Below the pieces are notes generated by a model, which was given only the letters and a program-made list of their open reading frames with translations, had not been told where the DNA came from and made no database searches. This document shows, in pieces, positions 7,626 to 14,701 of a stretch of DNA of 32,664 nucleotides; the stretch's first letter is position 1, and each line of letters opens with the position of its first letter. A program made the translations under genes and the position numbers. The DNA is taken from assembly GCA_020072565.1 (NCBI GenBank), contig JAIQGI010000061.1:1-32664 (forward strand), given 5' to 3'. Source of the DNA: Terriglobia bacterium. Its GTDB lineage: Bacteria > Acidobacteriota > UBA6911.

Positions 7626-7652
7626 ATATGGATCTATCCATATCGATATGGT
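7626..7652. promoter_or_regulatory. putative brnTA operator (27 bp, copy 1)
   Basis: Contains the perfect palindrome CCATATCGATATGG and a -10-like TATAAC directly after it, ten bases before the brnT GTG. The same 27 bp recur at 9555-9581 with one change. Ribbon-helix-helix BrnA antitoxins repress brnTA, so a palindrome here is plausibly their site; that role is inferred. Confidence 0.55.
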
Positions 7653-7662
7653 ATAACAAGCG

Positions 7663-7943
7663 GTGACATTCGAGTGGGATTTGTCCAAGGAACTCGAGAA
7701 CCTCCGAAAGCACCGAGTCTCATTTTTGGAGGCTGCGGAATCCTTTGAAGACCCGAATGTTTTCAGCTGACGGACATCAAACACTCTCATGCTGAGGCGC
7801 GGTTCTTCTGGATTGGAAGATCCGGAAGCAGACGACTTCTCACTACCAGATTCACAAGACGAGGGAATGCCATTCGGATTATCGGATCTGCTTTATGGCG
7901 CAAGTTCAGGAGGCTTTACGATGAAAGAACCCAAAACCGGTGA
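7663..7943 (+). pseudogene. brnT: BrnT-like toxin, frameshifted
   Basis: From GTG 7663 the frame reads MTFEWDLSKELENLRKHRVS, a typical BrnT N-terminus, then EAAESFEDPNVFS and a TGA at 7768. Moving to the next frame at the T-run (7760-7763) restores a BrnT C-terminus: QLTDIKHSHAEARFFWIGRS, then the basic tail RRLLTTRFTRRGNAIR and a stop at 7941-7943. A one-base loss in GTTTTC explains it. BrnT is a RelE-like ribonuclease toxin, so the frameshift should inactivate it unless it is a sequencing error in the homopolymer or is recoded. The gene overlaps brnA by 23 bp, the normal brnTA arrangement. Confidence 0.75.
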
Positions 7944-8199
7944 CCTTGAATTCGATGTGAAAGGCACCCGGCAGGTCCGCCGGATAGCCGCGCGAAAACA
8001 GTCGGTCAAGATCACCATCAACATCGATTCCGAGGCTCTGGCGATTCTGCGCGCACAGTCGGCCAAGACGGGGATTCCCTACCAGAGACTCCTGAACCAG
8101 GTGTTAATGCGCGCACTTCAGAAAGATGCCCAAACCGAAGGCCGCCTCGATCGACTGGAGAAAGAGCTGAATCGGCTGAAGCGCACGCTTGTGGCGTAA
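7921..8199 (+). CDS. brnA: BrnA-like antitoxin (RHH/CopG-type)
   Basis: This 92-aa protein has a basic N-terminal strand (RKQSVKITINIDSEALAIL) followed by two short helices (KTGIPYQRLLNQVLMRAL) and a coiled-coil-prone tail (RLDRLEKELNRLKRTL). That fits a BrnA/CopG ribbon-helix-helix antitoxin. ATG 7921 is preceded by a strong AGGAGG (7908-7913) at seven bases and lies inside the end of the brnT frame. A longer frame from 7789 has no such site. The antitoxin appears intact while its toxin is frameshifted. Confidence 0.82.
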   Translation: MKEPKTGDLEFDVKGTRQVRRIAARKQSVKITINIDSEALAILRAQSAKTGIPYQRLLNQVLMRALQKDAQTEGRLDRLEKELNRLKRTLVA

Positions 8200-8242
8200 G
8201 TCGCAATCCAAGGCAGCCGGCCGGGCGATGGGGGCGCCACCT

Positions 8243-8557
8243 ATGAGGAAAGAATATGACTTCACTCGCGGGAAGCGAGGGGCGGTTATCCGCACCCCTC
8301 CCGGAAAGACGAGAATCACCATTCGCATTGACGACGATATCCTCGAGACCTTCCGAGCCCAGGTCCAGGCTGCCGGCAGCGGCAGCTACCAATCATTGAT
8401 TAACCGGGCTTTGCGCGAGCACCTTGAATACGGAGAGGAAACGTTGAAGGAGACGCTTCGGTCGGTTGTCCGGGAAGAACTGGTGAAATATGGCAAGAAA
8501 CAGGAGTCCAATCCGTCGAGGCGCCGCAGCAAACTACCCAAAAGCGGGGGGCGTTAA
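8243..8557 (+). CDS. second BrnA/CopG-like antitoxin
   Basis: This 104-aa protein has the same plan as the preceding antitoxin. A linker MRKEYDFTRGKRGAVI leads to a DNA-binding strand KTRITIRIDDDILETF, helices GSGSYQSLINRALREHL, and a basic C-terminal tail RRRSKLPKSGG. It is an RHH-type regulator or antitoxin of the BrnA group. No toxin gene of its own is adjacent. It follows brnA by 43 bp and may be an orphan antitoxin or a diverged tandem duplicate. Start ATG 8243 is chosen because the conserved region begins there; an extension to 8189 is possible. Confidence 0.75.
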   Translation: MRKEYDFTRGKRGAVIRTPPGKTRITIRIDDDILETFRAQVQAAGSGSYQSLINRALREHLEYGEETLKETLRSVVREELVKYGKKQESNPSRRRSKLPKSGGR

Positions 8558-8755
8558 GCACGATTGGACATCTGTTGAAGGATCTGCACTGCAAAACTAG
8601 ATCGCGAACTGCTTCGATCGGATGATCATTCGGAAACCTAGGAGGTTGCCCTGATTCGGCTAGATAAGGCGGGGAGAGAGTCTACTAGGCAAGTCCATAA
8701 CCAGGCGTCCCCTGTTTTCCCCTGTTTTCTCAACCAGCGCAAGCGGGCATCATGG

Positions 8756-9058
8756 TCAGGCATGGAAGCGCTCGGATTGTTTTAACGTAGGAAGTGACTT
8801 GATCGACCTCCCCGCCTTCCGCTGGGCCAAACGCAGTTCGTAGAGACTCTGCAAATTAAGCCAGAACTCCGGGCTTGTGCCGAAGAAATGGGCCAGACGC
8901 AAGGCGGTATCGCCGGTGACGGCCCGCTGTCCGTTCAGGATCCCGGTGATGCGGTTGGTCGGCACGTGGAGCCGGCGCGCCAGCTCCGCGGCGCTCATGT
9001 CGAGTTCTTTCAGTTCCTCAGCCAGGTGTTCCCCGGGATGGATAGCGATAAGTGCCAT
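8756..9058 (-). CDS. higA: HigA-like antitoxin (second module)
   Basis: This 100-aa XRE-family protein has IHPGEHLAEELKELDMS, the HTH AAELARRLHVPTNRITGIL, and ALRLAHFFGTSPEFWLNLQ. It matches the HigA pattern and the other HigA in this window, but is too diverged to be a recent copy. It lies nine bases downstream of the HigB-like gene on the minus strand. An AGGAGG-type site lies just before ATG 9058 (minus strand of CCTCCT, 9063-9068). Confidence 0.9.
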   Translation of the reverse strand: MALIAIHPGEHLAEELKELDMSAAELARRLHVPTNRITGILNGQRAVTGDTALRLAHFFGTSPEFWLNLQSLYELRLAQRKAGRSIKSLPTLKQSERFHA

Positions 9059-9067
9059 AACGTCCTC

Positions 9068-9352
9068 CTAGTGGTAATCGACAATTTCCACGTTCGTTGG
9101 CCCAGGTGACCACTGCGGCCATTCAAAGCAAATCCGCCACTGATCGTTGATGCGGATGCTGTACTGGCCCTTGCGGTCGCCCATGAGCGCTTCAAAACGG
9201 TTACCGGGCAATGCGGCAAGGTCTCTCAGCGTCGTAGCCGATTCGAGACGGTCAAGCTTCAGGCGCGCGCATCGTTCGATACCGGAGAGTGCCTTCACAT
9301 GTTTCCCGACAGCAAAGTCTCGAGTGCGCCTGTCCCGATAGCTGACGATCAT
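9068..9352 (-). CDS. higB: HigB-like toxin (second module)
   Basis: This 94-aa protein starts MIVSYRDRRTRDFAVG. It carries the HigB core LAALPGNRFEALMGDRKGQ, then SIRINDQWRICFEW and VEIVDYH. ATG 9352 is preferred to an extended start at 9391 because the family N-terminus begins with the M-I-x-S/K-F/Y strand. A 6-bp inverted repeat TTATGC/GCATAA lies upstream at 9372-9393 and may be the operator. Toxin-first order matches the other higBA. Confidence 0.88.
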   Translation of the reverse strand: MIVSYRDRRTRDFAVGKHVKALSGIERCARLKLDRLESATTLRDLAALPGNRFEALMGDRKGQYSIRINDQWRICFEWPQWSPGPTNVEIVDYH

Positions 9353-9371
9353 CACTTTATCCTGGTCGAGA

Positions 9372-9393
9372 TTATGCGTTACGTCAAGCATAA
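9372..9393. promoter_or_regulatory. possible operator of second higBA
   Basis: TTATGC (9372-9377) and GCATAA (9388-9393) form a perfect 6-bp inverted repeat 20 bases upstream of higB. It differs in sequence from the first higBA operator, so the two modules may not cross-regulate. Assignment rests on position only. Confidence 0.35.
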
Positions 9394-9426
9394 AGCAGCG
9401 CAGCTGCCGGATCGGACTCGGCCGGG

Positions 9427-9514
9427 GTCAGGCCTGGAAAATTCAGTTTTCGTGCACCCGCTCCGTGGAAGGCCGGGAAGCCTCCAAGACAATCTTAAAT
9501 TTTCCAGGCCTGAC
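9427..9514. repeat. 88-bp element with perfect 17-bp terminal inverted repeats
   Basis: GTCAGGCCTGGAAAATT (9427-9443) and its exact reverse complement (9498-9514) enclose 54 bases without a gene. Size and perfect ends suggest a MITE-like or REP-type palindromic insertion, or a large hairpin. No second copy was noticed in this window. Confidence 0.6.
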
Positions 9515-9944
9515 ACCAGGCGCGTCGCCGACAACAATGGCGAGCCGAAGGCGTATATGGACCTATCCATATCGATATGGTTTACTAATCAGTTCATCGG
9601 AAGATCTGGACACTCACTATTCATCTGATTTTGGACGCGTGTCCACACTCCTGCTGAAAGTATGGTGTCAGCTACTGACACTGTTTTTGCAGCTCTACAT
9701 GCCGCTTGGCGGCGGCTGGCAGTAGCCGCTGCGGCGACAGCGCAGAAGGGCAGTAGAAATCGTTGCCCCTCCAGGGTCAGCGCGCAACGGTCACATGAGG
9801 CATGGCGATCACGACGGCTGCCGAACAGATCCGCTGAAGCTCGTCGGATGCGTTATCAGGCTGCCGACCATCGGGCTTGCCGACGGCACAGGCAGTCAGC
9901 GTGACACCTTGTTTGCGCCCTCGTGCGGGGGAGGACCGCAGGGA
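9515..9944. other. gene-free spacer with orphan operator copy
   Basis: A copy of the 27-bp brnTA operator sits at 9555-9581 (26 of 27 bases identical, including CCATATCGATATGG). No brnT-like or other convincing coding frame follows. The rest holds GC-rich short palindromes near 9700-9740 and nothing else I can identify. Confidence 0.5.
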
Positions 9945-10916
9945 TTATTGCCACTCCGGAAGTTGACGGCAGCGCGGATAAATAGGGGTGAGGCGTGGCG
10001 ACTTTTTCCCGTTGCGGTCCAGTATCTGTACGGTCAGATGCCTGGAATCGGCGCCCGGAGCCGTGAACCTGAGTTCTACTCGGTATACCTCTCTGATGAG
10101 GCTGTACATGCTCTGGACATTTTCGCGCATCAATCCCCGGTCGATCGACAGCCGGGTCTGTCCGGCCCAGGGCGCAAAAATGGTTCCGCCCGTCGCGAGT
10201 GCGATGTCCCCGGATTCCGGGTGTGTCGAAAGCGACTGTCCGGGAACCGTGCTCGAGGGCGGAAAGACGGACAAATTGGCCTGCAGCAGAAAAAGACGCA
10301 CCCCGGCCGAACCCATGACCCGAACCGGGTCTTCCCTCGACAGCCCTCCGATGGTGTCCTGGTCTGTAATCAGGACTACGGCGTCCCCCAGGCCGAGTTC
10401 GCCTCCTCCGTCGCGCATGATTTCAGCGAGAGTTTCTTTGAGGTGAGTCTCGAATCCGACCTTGCGTTTCGACGGGTTCGTTCCGGGCGGAGAAATCGAA
10501 TCAATCAGACTCGAGGCGCGCGAAAAATCATGCGTGGGAGGCAACAGAACTATGTGCCTGGTGGCAAAAATGTGCAGGGCAATCCAGTCGTCGTTTTGCA
10601 GGGTTCCTAAGAACTCCTTGGCCACGGCAACTATGTTGGGCCAGGCCAACCGGTTCACCCCCATGCTCGAACTGACATCCAGGAGCAGCACCACATGCCT
10701 GGGGCTGTCATCGAATTCGAGGCTCTGAACGGAGGCGCGCACACCTTTTACGACAACCTGCCCGGCATCGATCCCACGCACAAACCTGCAGCTCGGTGCG
10801 TAGACTCCGAGGAGAAGCACCCGCTCGTGCTCGACGTTCCGGCTGGAAATAACCGAAGGAGCCGCCGGCAACAGAACGATCAGGAACAGCGACGCGATTC
10901 CACCTGATATCCGCAT
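9945..10916 (-). CDS. secreted VWFA-domain protein
   Basis: This 323-aa protein has an N-terminal hydrophobic signal (MRISGGIASLFLIVLLPAAP). A von Willebrand A domain follows, starting at HVVLLLDVSSSM with the MIDAS DxSxS motif, and continues through DDWIALHIFATR and GLGDAVVLITDQ. The C-terminal part (about 235-323) is a short beta-type domain (YRVELRFTAP, HLTVQILDR). It resembles the VWFA-related proteins common in Acidobacteriota, whose role is unclear (metal-dependent adhesion or scaffolding outside the cytoplasm). ATG 10916 is preceded by GGGAGAG at a good distance. No co-oriented neighbour forms an obvious operon with it. Confidence 0.85.
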   Translation of the reverse strand: MRISGGIASLFLIVLLPAAPSVISSRNVEHERVLLLGVYAPSCRFVRGIDAGQVVVKGVRASVQSLEFDDSPRHVVLLLDVSSSMGVNRLAWPNIVAVAKEFLGTLQNDDWIALHIFATRHIVLLPPTHDFSRASSLIDSISPPGTNPSKRKVGFETHLKETLAEIMRDGGGELGLGDAVVLITDQDTIGGLSREDPVRVMGSAGVRLFLLQANLSVFPPSSTVPGQSLSTHPESGDIALATGGTIFAPWAGQTRLSIDRGLMRENVQSMYSLIREVYRVELRFTAPGADSRHLTVQILDRNGKKSPRLTPIYPRCRQLPEWQ

Positions 10917-11135
10917 ATCTCTCCCTTCGCGAATTCAGGGTTATGCGGTGCGGGAAGATGCACAGGGGATTGCTCTGCAACCCGACCGGTCACGCCTATT
11001 CCCGCCGCAACTGCTATCTGCCGATCAGTACAAGGCGACGTAAGTGTTTTTGCCCATTCGTGCGCGACCATTCATCACGCCGCGTACATATTAGCTCAAT
11101 CCTCACTTCCGGTGACAGAGATCTTCCTCTCCAGA

Positions 11136-11232
11136 GAAACCAGGGACGCTGCCCGGATTCGTGGGCATTGGGCTGAACGAGGGTCAACCAGGATGTCCAA
11201 AACCAGCCAGCGTCCCCAGTTTTCCCGGGAAA
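11136..11232. repeat. ~97-bp palindromic repeat, copy B
   Basis: Left end AAACCAGGGACGCTG (11137-11151) pairs with right end CAGCGTCCCCAGTTTT (11208-11223). The interior GGGTCAACCAGG is shared with copy A at 7540-7610. It lies in the gene-free spacer between the VWFA gene and the next gene. A related arrangement of 'gggacgctg' ends is familiar to me from acidobacterial intergenic DNA, but I cannot name the element. Confidence 0.6.
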
Positions 11233-11373
11233 GTATAGCCTGCCACCGGTTCAGAGGAGGCACAAACCACGTGCAAACGAGCATCGTATCGGACGGGTGT
11301 TGGATTTGGGCTTGCTTCGCCGCCGCGGAACGATTAGATATTGCGGCGACATCCGCGCGAGGAGGATACCGTC

Positions 11374-12006
11374 TTGCAGACCGATTTGATGACCCACTGG
11401 AGTCCCGGCGAGTTGCGCCGCCTGCGGAGTTTTGCCACTCCGAACGACATTCAAATCTATCTCAATCGACTGCCCTACAACGACCAGCCCCATACAAAGT
11501 CTCCGCGGCGGGTCATGAAGGAGGGGACGGCACATTGCTTCGAGGGGGCGCTGTTTGCGGCCACGGGGCTGCGCTTCCTGGGGCATGCACCGCTGATCGT
11601 CGACCTGGCGGCCTGCAACGATGACGACCATGTGATCGCGGTCTTCAGGATGAACGGCCTCTGGGGCGCCGTTGCCAAATCAAACACCACCCTGCTGCGC
11701 TTCCGCGAGCCCGTCTATCGCAGCCTGCGCGAGCTGGTGATGTCCTACTTCGAAGGGTATTTCAACACGCGCGGGGATAAATCTCTGATTTCCTATTCGC
11801 GCCCCGTGAACCTGGCGCGTTACGACGGTCGCGGCTGGATGACCGCCGAAGAAGATCTCGACTATATCGGCGCTCACCTTGTTGCGATCCGGCACATCGC
11901 GATCATGCCTGCGGCGCAAAGGAAATTGCTTAGTCCGGCCGATAAGGAGGTATTGAGAGCCTGTTTCCTGGGTGCGCTCCCTTCAGGCCTCTACCGACCC
12001 AAATAG
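11374..12006 (+). CDS. transglutaminase-like cytoplasmic protein
   Basis: This 210-aa protein has PRRVMKEGTAHCFEGALFAA, in which Cys follows a conserved TAH, then DDDHVIAVFRMNGLWGAV with a downstream His, and a C-terminal helical part. The Cys...His layout resembles transglutaminase-like (TGL) hypothetical proteins; catalysis is not shown. Start TTG 11374 is chosen because GGAGGA (11361-11366) is seven bases upstream. An upstream TTG (11341) lacks such a site, and ATG 11389 would lose the spacing. No signal peptide is visible. It stands alone between repeat-containing spacers. Confidence 0.65.
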   Translation: MQTDLMTHWSPGELRRLRSFATPNDIQIYLNRLPYNDQPHTKSPRRVMKEGTAHCFEGALFAATGLRFLGHAPLIVDLAACNDDDHVIAVFRMNGLWGAVAKSNTTLLRFREPVYRSLRELVMSYFEGYFNTRGDKSLISYSRPVNLARYDGRGWMTAEEDLDYIGAHLVAIRHIAIMPAAQRKLLSPADKEVLRACFLGALPSGLYRPK

Positions 12007-12129
12007 CAGCCACGGCGCGCGCTGGCCCTGCGAGCCTTAACAAAGATGTTTGCACCGCCACGGACACCGGGAATGAAATCGTCAATTTCGAGGCGCACCC
12101 AATCCCCTTCTACTACCCGATCACAGTCC

Positions 12130-12216
12130 CATCCGCCCGACGCAGTACGGAAAATCCTCGACCGCCTCGGCCTCCCTTCCCGGCCACCTCCGATTGCCCC
12201 GCTGATGCCGGCTTCC
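12130..12216 (+). pseudogene. possible IS91-type transposase C-terminal fragment
   Basis: The frame reads HPPDAVRKILDRLGLPSRPP then PIAP, resembling the C-terminal tail of IS91-family transposases (xAIRAILxxLGLPxxAPPxAP). Nothing upstream continues the homology. This is a short low-certainty remnant beside the first copy of the 82-bp repeat. Confidence 0.35.
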
Positions 12217-12255
12217 AATGAGCCCTCCGATCAGCAGCCATACTTTCAGTCAGAA

Positions 12256-12319
12256 GATCACATGCAGGAGGTCGTGCCGGGGAAGACGACCGCAATCACG
12301 CAGCTTATTCCGCCTATCC
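12256..12319 (+). repeat. dispersed imperfect palindrome, copy 1 (partial)
   Basis: 64 bp match the 3' three quarters of the element at 13855, 21772 and 31909 with one substitution (ATTCCG for ATTTCG). It lacks the CATATCGGAAGCTGGTGG start. It contains GGTCGT...ACGACC and the CACGCAGCTT arm. Confidence 0.85.
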
Positions 12320-12479
12320 ATTTCCCTGATCGAGAAATCCCTTCTCAAAACACAGTCCAGCGGTAGATGATCGGCGAAGACTCGATGGCGCCGAAGCCCG
12401 GCAGTGAGAACGAGGTGACAATCTTCAGGTCGCCTGAAATCAGTGAGGGTACTCTCCATGAGTACGAGCAGGTGCTCCC

Positions 12480-13706
12480 TCAGCCAAAGGTGAAGCTGCC
12501 GCTGGCGACGGCCTGGTCGCCCCGGTAGATCACGAATTTGGGCGGGTTGCCGCGGTCCGGGTTCTCGATGAGATACTCCTCTCCGGATGCTCCCTTGAGA
12601 ACATAGCGCAGGCGGAGCACATTGTTTCCGCTGCGTTCCGGCACCACGCTGCTGACGAAGGGTGCGCCGATCCGCAGGAGGTGGGGAGCGCCCGGGGTGA
12701 GTTCCAGGCGGCCCGTTTCCGTAGTGCACACCAGGGACGGCTTTCCGGGTGCGGTCTGAAGGTAGGCACCCTGGATCCTGTATTTGTCCGCGGGCAGGGA
12801 AACCGTGGGTCCAGGGGAATACAGATAGGCAAGCCGTTCATCCGACCTGAGCGCCAGGTGTCGTATCGCCTGTCCCTCCAGCGTCAATTCGACCAGGGGA
12901 GTGGCGGTTTCCGTGAAAGTGACCGTCAGCGGCACGCCCTCGGGCGACGTTCCGAACGAGAAGCCGAGCCGATATTGACGTCCGTCCAGGAAGAGGCTCC
13001 TCGGAATGGGAAGAGGGCGCAGCGCCACCGCCTTCGGCTCGATCTTGCTCCCTGGAGGCGCGATCCGGTAGAGCAGGAGCTTGTCGGCGGCATCGAATTG
13101 GCCGTCGAGGTTGTCCTGCACCTGAAACAGCCATCTCTGGCCGTGCAGATCGATCTGGCCCGTATACAGCGATCGAATTCCTACGTAGCTTGTATTCTCG
13201 GACAAATAGTAGAAAGGCTCCAGCAGGTAGGTGCGATCGACTCCGCCCCGGGTGAGATGGATCCGAACGCCCCGGAAAAAGGCAAAGAGATTGGACGCGC
13301 GGATGTTCTCCGACGTGTATACACCCCGAGGATCGTCCGTCAGATCGAGGTTCTGGTTGAGGTCGAGATACAGGGTGTGGCGCGAGAGATTGATGGCATA
13401 GCCCATGAAGTCATTCTCGCCGGGGCCGACCTTGAGCGCGCGGCGCACGATTTTGTCGTTGCTCCCGAAGTCCGGCTCCTTGCGGAACTTCACCTCTTGC
13501 CTGCCCAGATCGATCCTGGTTGTAATCGCACCGGTTTCGACATATTTGAGAGGGAACGACAAGGCCGGACCGGCGGCTGCTGACTGCGCCTGGATCGATG
13601 GCGGTTGCACGCCCGGCCCCACACAGAGGACGAGACTCAGACATAGGATGGCAAAGGGCAGCGTGCGCCGAAGATCGGATCCGTTTCCTGCTCTGGCAGC
13701 ATTCAT
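12480..13706 (-). CDS. exported protein of unknown function
   Basis: This 408-aa protein has a signal peptide (RTLPFAILCLSLVLCVGPG, then a likely cleavage near SIQAQSA). I do not recognise the family. Two Asp-rich loops, LDLNQNLDLTDD (about 125) and NLDGQFDAADKLLL (about 210), look like EF-hand or calcium-type turns. The C-terminal half appears beta-rich (GVPLTVTFTETATPLVELTL and others). Several related acidobacterial secreted proteins carry such Dx(D/N)xD loops. ATG 13706 is chosen because GGGGTGA ends five bases upstream; a GTG at 13715 lies within that site. A promoter candidate is at 13755-13782. Confidence 0.72.
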   Translation of the reverse strand: MNAARAGNGSDLRRTLPFAILCLSLVLCVGPGVQPPSIQAQSAAAGPALSFPLKYVETGAITTRIDLGRQEVKFRKEPDFGSNDKIVRRALKVGPGENDFMGYAINLSRHTLYLDLNQNLDLTDDPRGVYTSENIRASNLFAFFRGVRIHLTRGGVDRTYLLEPFYYLSENTSYVGIRSLYTGQIDLHGQRWLFQVQDNLDGQFDAADKLLLYRIAPPGSKIEPKAVALRPLPIPRSLFLDGRQYRLGFSFGTSPEGVPLTVTFTETATPLVELTLEGQAIRHLALRSDERLAYLYSPGPTVSLPADKYRIQGAYLQTAPGKPSLVCTTETGRLELTPGAPHLLRIGAPFVSSVVPERSGNNVLRLRYVLKGASGEEYLIENPDRGNPPKFVIYRGDQAVASGSFTFG

Positions 13707-13754
13707 AAAGGTCACCCCATCTGTAATGATTACCTGTGCAAGATCGAATTGTGC

Positions 13755-13782
13755 TCTATATATTATACGCTATACATGTCAA
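13755..13782 (-). promoter_or_regulatory. sigma70-type promoter for the exported protein
   Basis: Minus strand: -35 TTGACA (13777-13782), 16-bp spacer, -10 TATAGA (13755-13760), in a sharply AT-rich patch 49 bases upstream of ATG 13706. The -35 is a perfect consensus. Confidence 0.5.
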
Positions 13783-13854
13783 GGATAAGAAAAATAGGCT
13801 GCCAAGCCGCGGCCGAGTACCTGGCGGGAGCCGCCCTACGACTTCCGATTAGCT

Positions 13855-13936
13855 CATATCGGAAGCTGGTGGGATCACATGCAGGAGGTCGTGCCGGGGA
13901 AGACGACCGCAATCACGCAGCTTATTTCGCCTATCC
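13855..13936 (+). repeat. dispersed imperfect palindrome, copy 2
   Basis: 82 bp identical to the copies at 21772-21853 and 31909-31990. Outer arms AAGCTG-GTG and CAC-GCAGCTT pair with one bulge; the inner stem is GGTCGT/ACGACC. Just upstream, CTTCCGAT pairs with the element's ATCGGAAG, extending the folding potential. Confidence 0.9.
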
Positions 13937-13972
13937 TTCAGGGCGGTGGAATCGGATCCGCTGTCGCCCAGT

Positions 13973-14250
13973 GTTCATTGGCGTCTCGGCCATAGGTATC
14001 TCATGAATCGGCAGTGGGATCTCGCCATCGAGCAGCAGCGCAATGCGCTCGAGCTTGACCCGAACTACTTTTTGGCTTATCTCAATCTCGGCATAGCCCT
14101 CAGCCAAAAAAGGAAAGTTTGAGGACGCGATTGCAGCTTGTGAGAGGAGTGTGCAGCTTGTGGGACGCAGCCCATGGTCCCTGGGGCAGCTCGGTCTCAT
14201 ATATGGATGGGCAGGCCGGATAGGCGAGGCGCAAAAAGTATTGCAGGACA
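13973..14250 (+). pseudogene. TPR-protein fragment, frameshifted and truncated
   Basis: The frame reads VHWRLGHRYLMNRQWDLAIE, then ALELDPNYFLAYLNLGIALS, clear tetratricopeptide repeats. A run of six A (14106-14111) then shifts the frame. In the next frame FEDAIAACERSVQLVGRSPW and LGLIYGWAGRIGEAQKVLQ continue the repeats. Homology stops at about 14250, where a truncated RAYT gene in opposite orientation begins. The sequence resembles C-terminal TPR arrays of acidobacterial Ser/Thr kinases or transcriptional regulators. It is broken by both frameshift and truncation. Confidence 0.75.
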
Positions 14251-14621
14251 TGAACATGATTCGGCATCACGCAGAATTCGTCCAGGTCGTAGCGCAAGCC
14301 GGCAGAGTGCCTGAGCGCATTTTCGACCAGTATTTTCACTTCATTACGGGCCAGGATGCACTCCCCATGGCCTGCATCCAACCATTTTTGGAAACGTTCA
14401 GGAAACAAACGAGGATACTCGCGTTTTGCTTTTTCATCATGCGGCTCGGGATGCGCTCTGTGCCATGCCTCTCGCTCCGCCATCCACAGTTCTAACTTCT
14501 CCCGCGGCATGGAGTCGGCCAGGCGGAAGGTTACGAAATACATCGTACCGTCCTGGCGCCAATGGGGCAGATTGCCCGACATGTTGGAAATGGGCTCGTC
14601 AGGATCGAAGAATTGTAACAT
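14246..14621 (-). pseudogene. RAYT transposase, C-terminally truncated
   Basis: From ATG 14621 the frame reads MLQFFDPDEP, GTMYFVTFRLADSMP, then the HUH motif in FCVMPNHVHVL. This is a second REP-associated transposase type, distinct from the one at 6.8-7.3 kb. Family homology ends at the HUH motif. The catalytic-Tyr helix and C-terminus are missing, and the frame runs into antisense TPR sequence. It should be inactive. A REP-like hairpin (14678-14694) sits upstream. Confidence 0.78.
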
Positions 14622-14677
14622 TGGTGGCTTGCCGCTTGAGGACTCCTGCCTCTGTCTCTGAGGTATAGCTTCATTCA

Positions 14678-14694
14678 CGCGGCGGGACGCCGCG
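14678..14694. repeat. REP-like perfect hairpin
   Basis: CGCGGCG-GGA-CGCCGCG, a perfect 7-bp stem upstream of the truncated RAYT and eight bases after the end of the TonB receptor gene. It resembles the REP core near the other RAYT and may also act as a hairpin terminator for the receptor gene. Confidence 0.55.
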
Positions 14695-14701
14695 TCTACT
14701 G

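Noticed and set aside
8726-8745. Tandem CCCTGTTTTC motif
   Set aside because: Only two units of ten bases; too short to be meaningful.
9795-10610. 271-residue plus-strand frame
   Set aside because: Mostly antisense to the VWFA gene; no family features.
12681-13583. 300-residue open frame on the plus strand
   Set aside because: Antisense to the exported protein; composition is Arg/Gly/Gln-rich without domains, as expected from GC-rich shadow frames.
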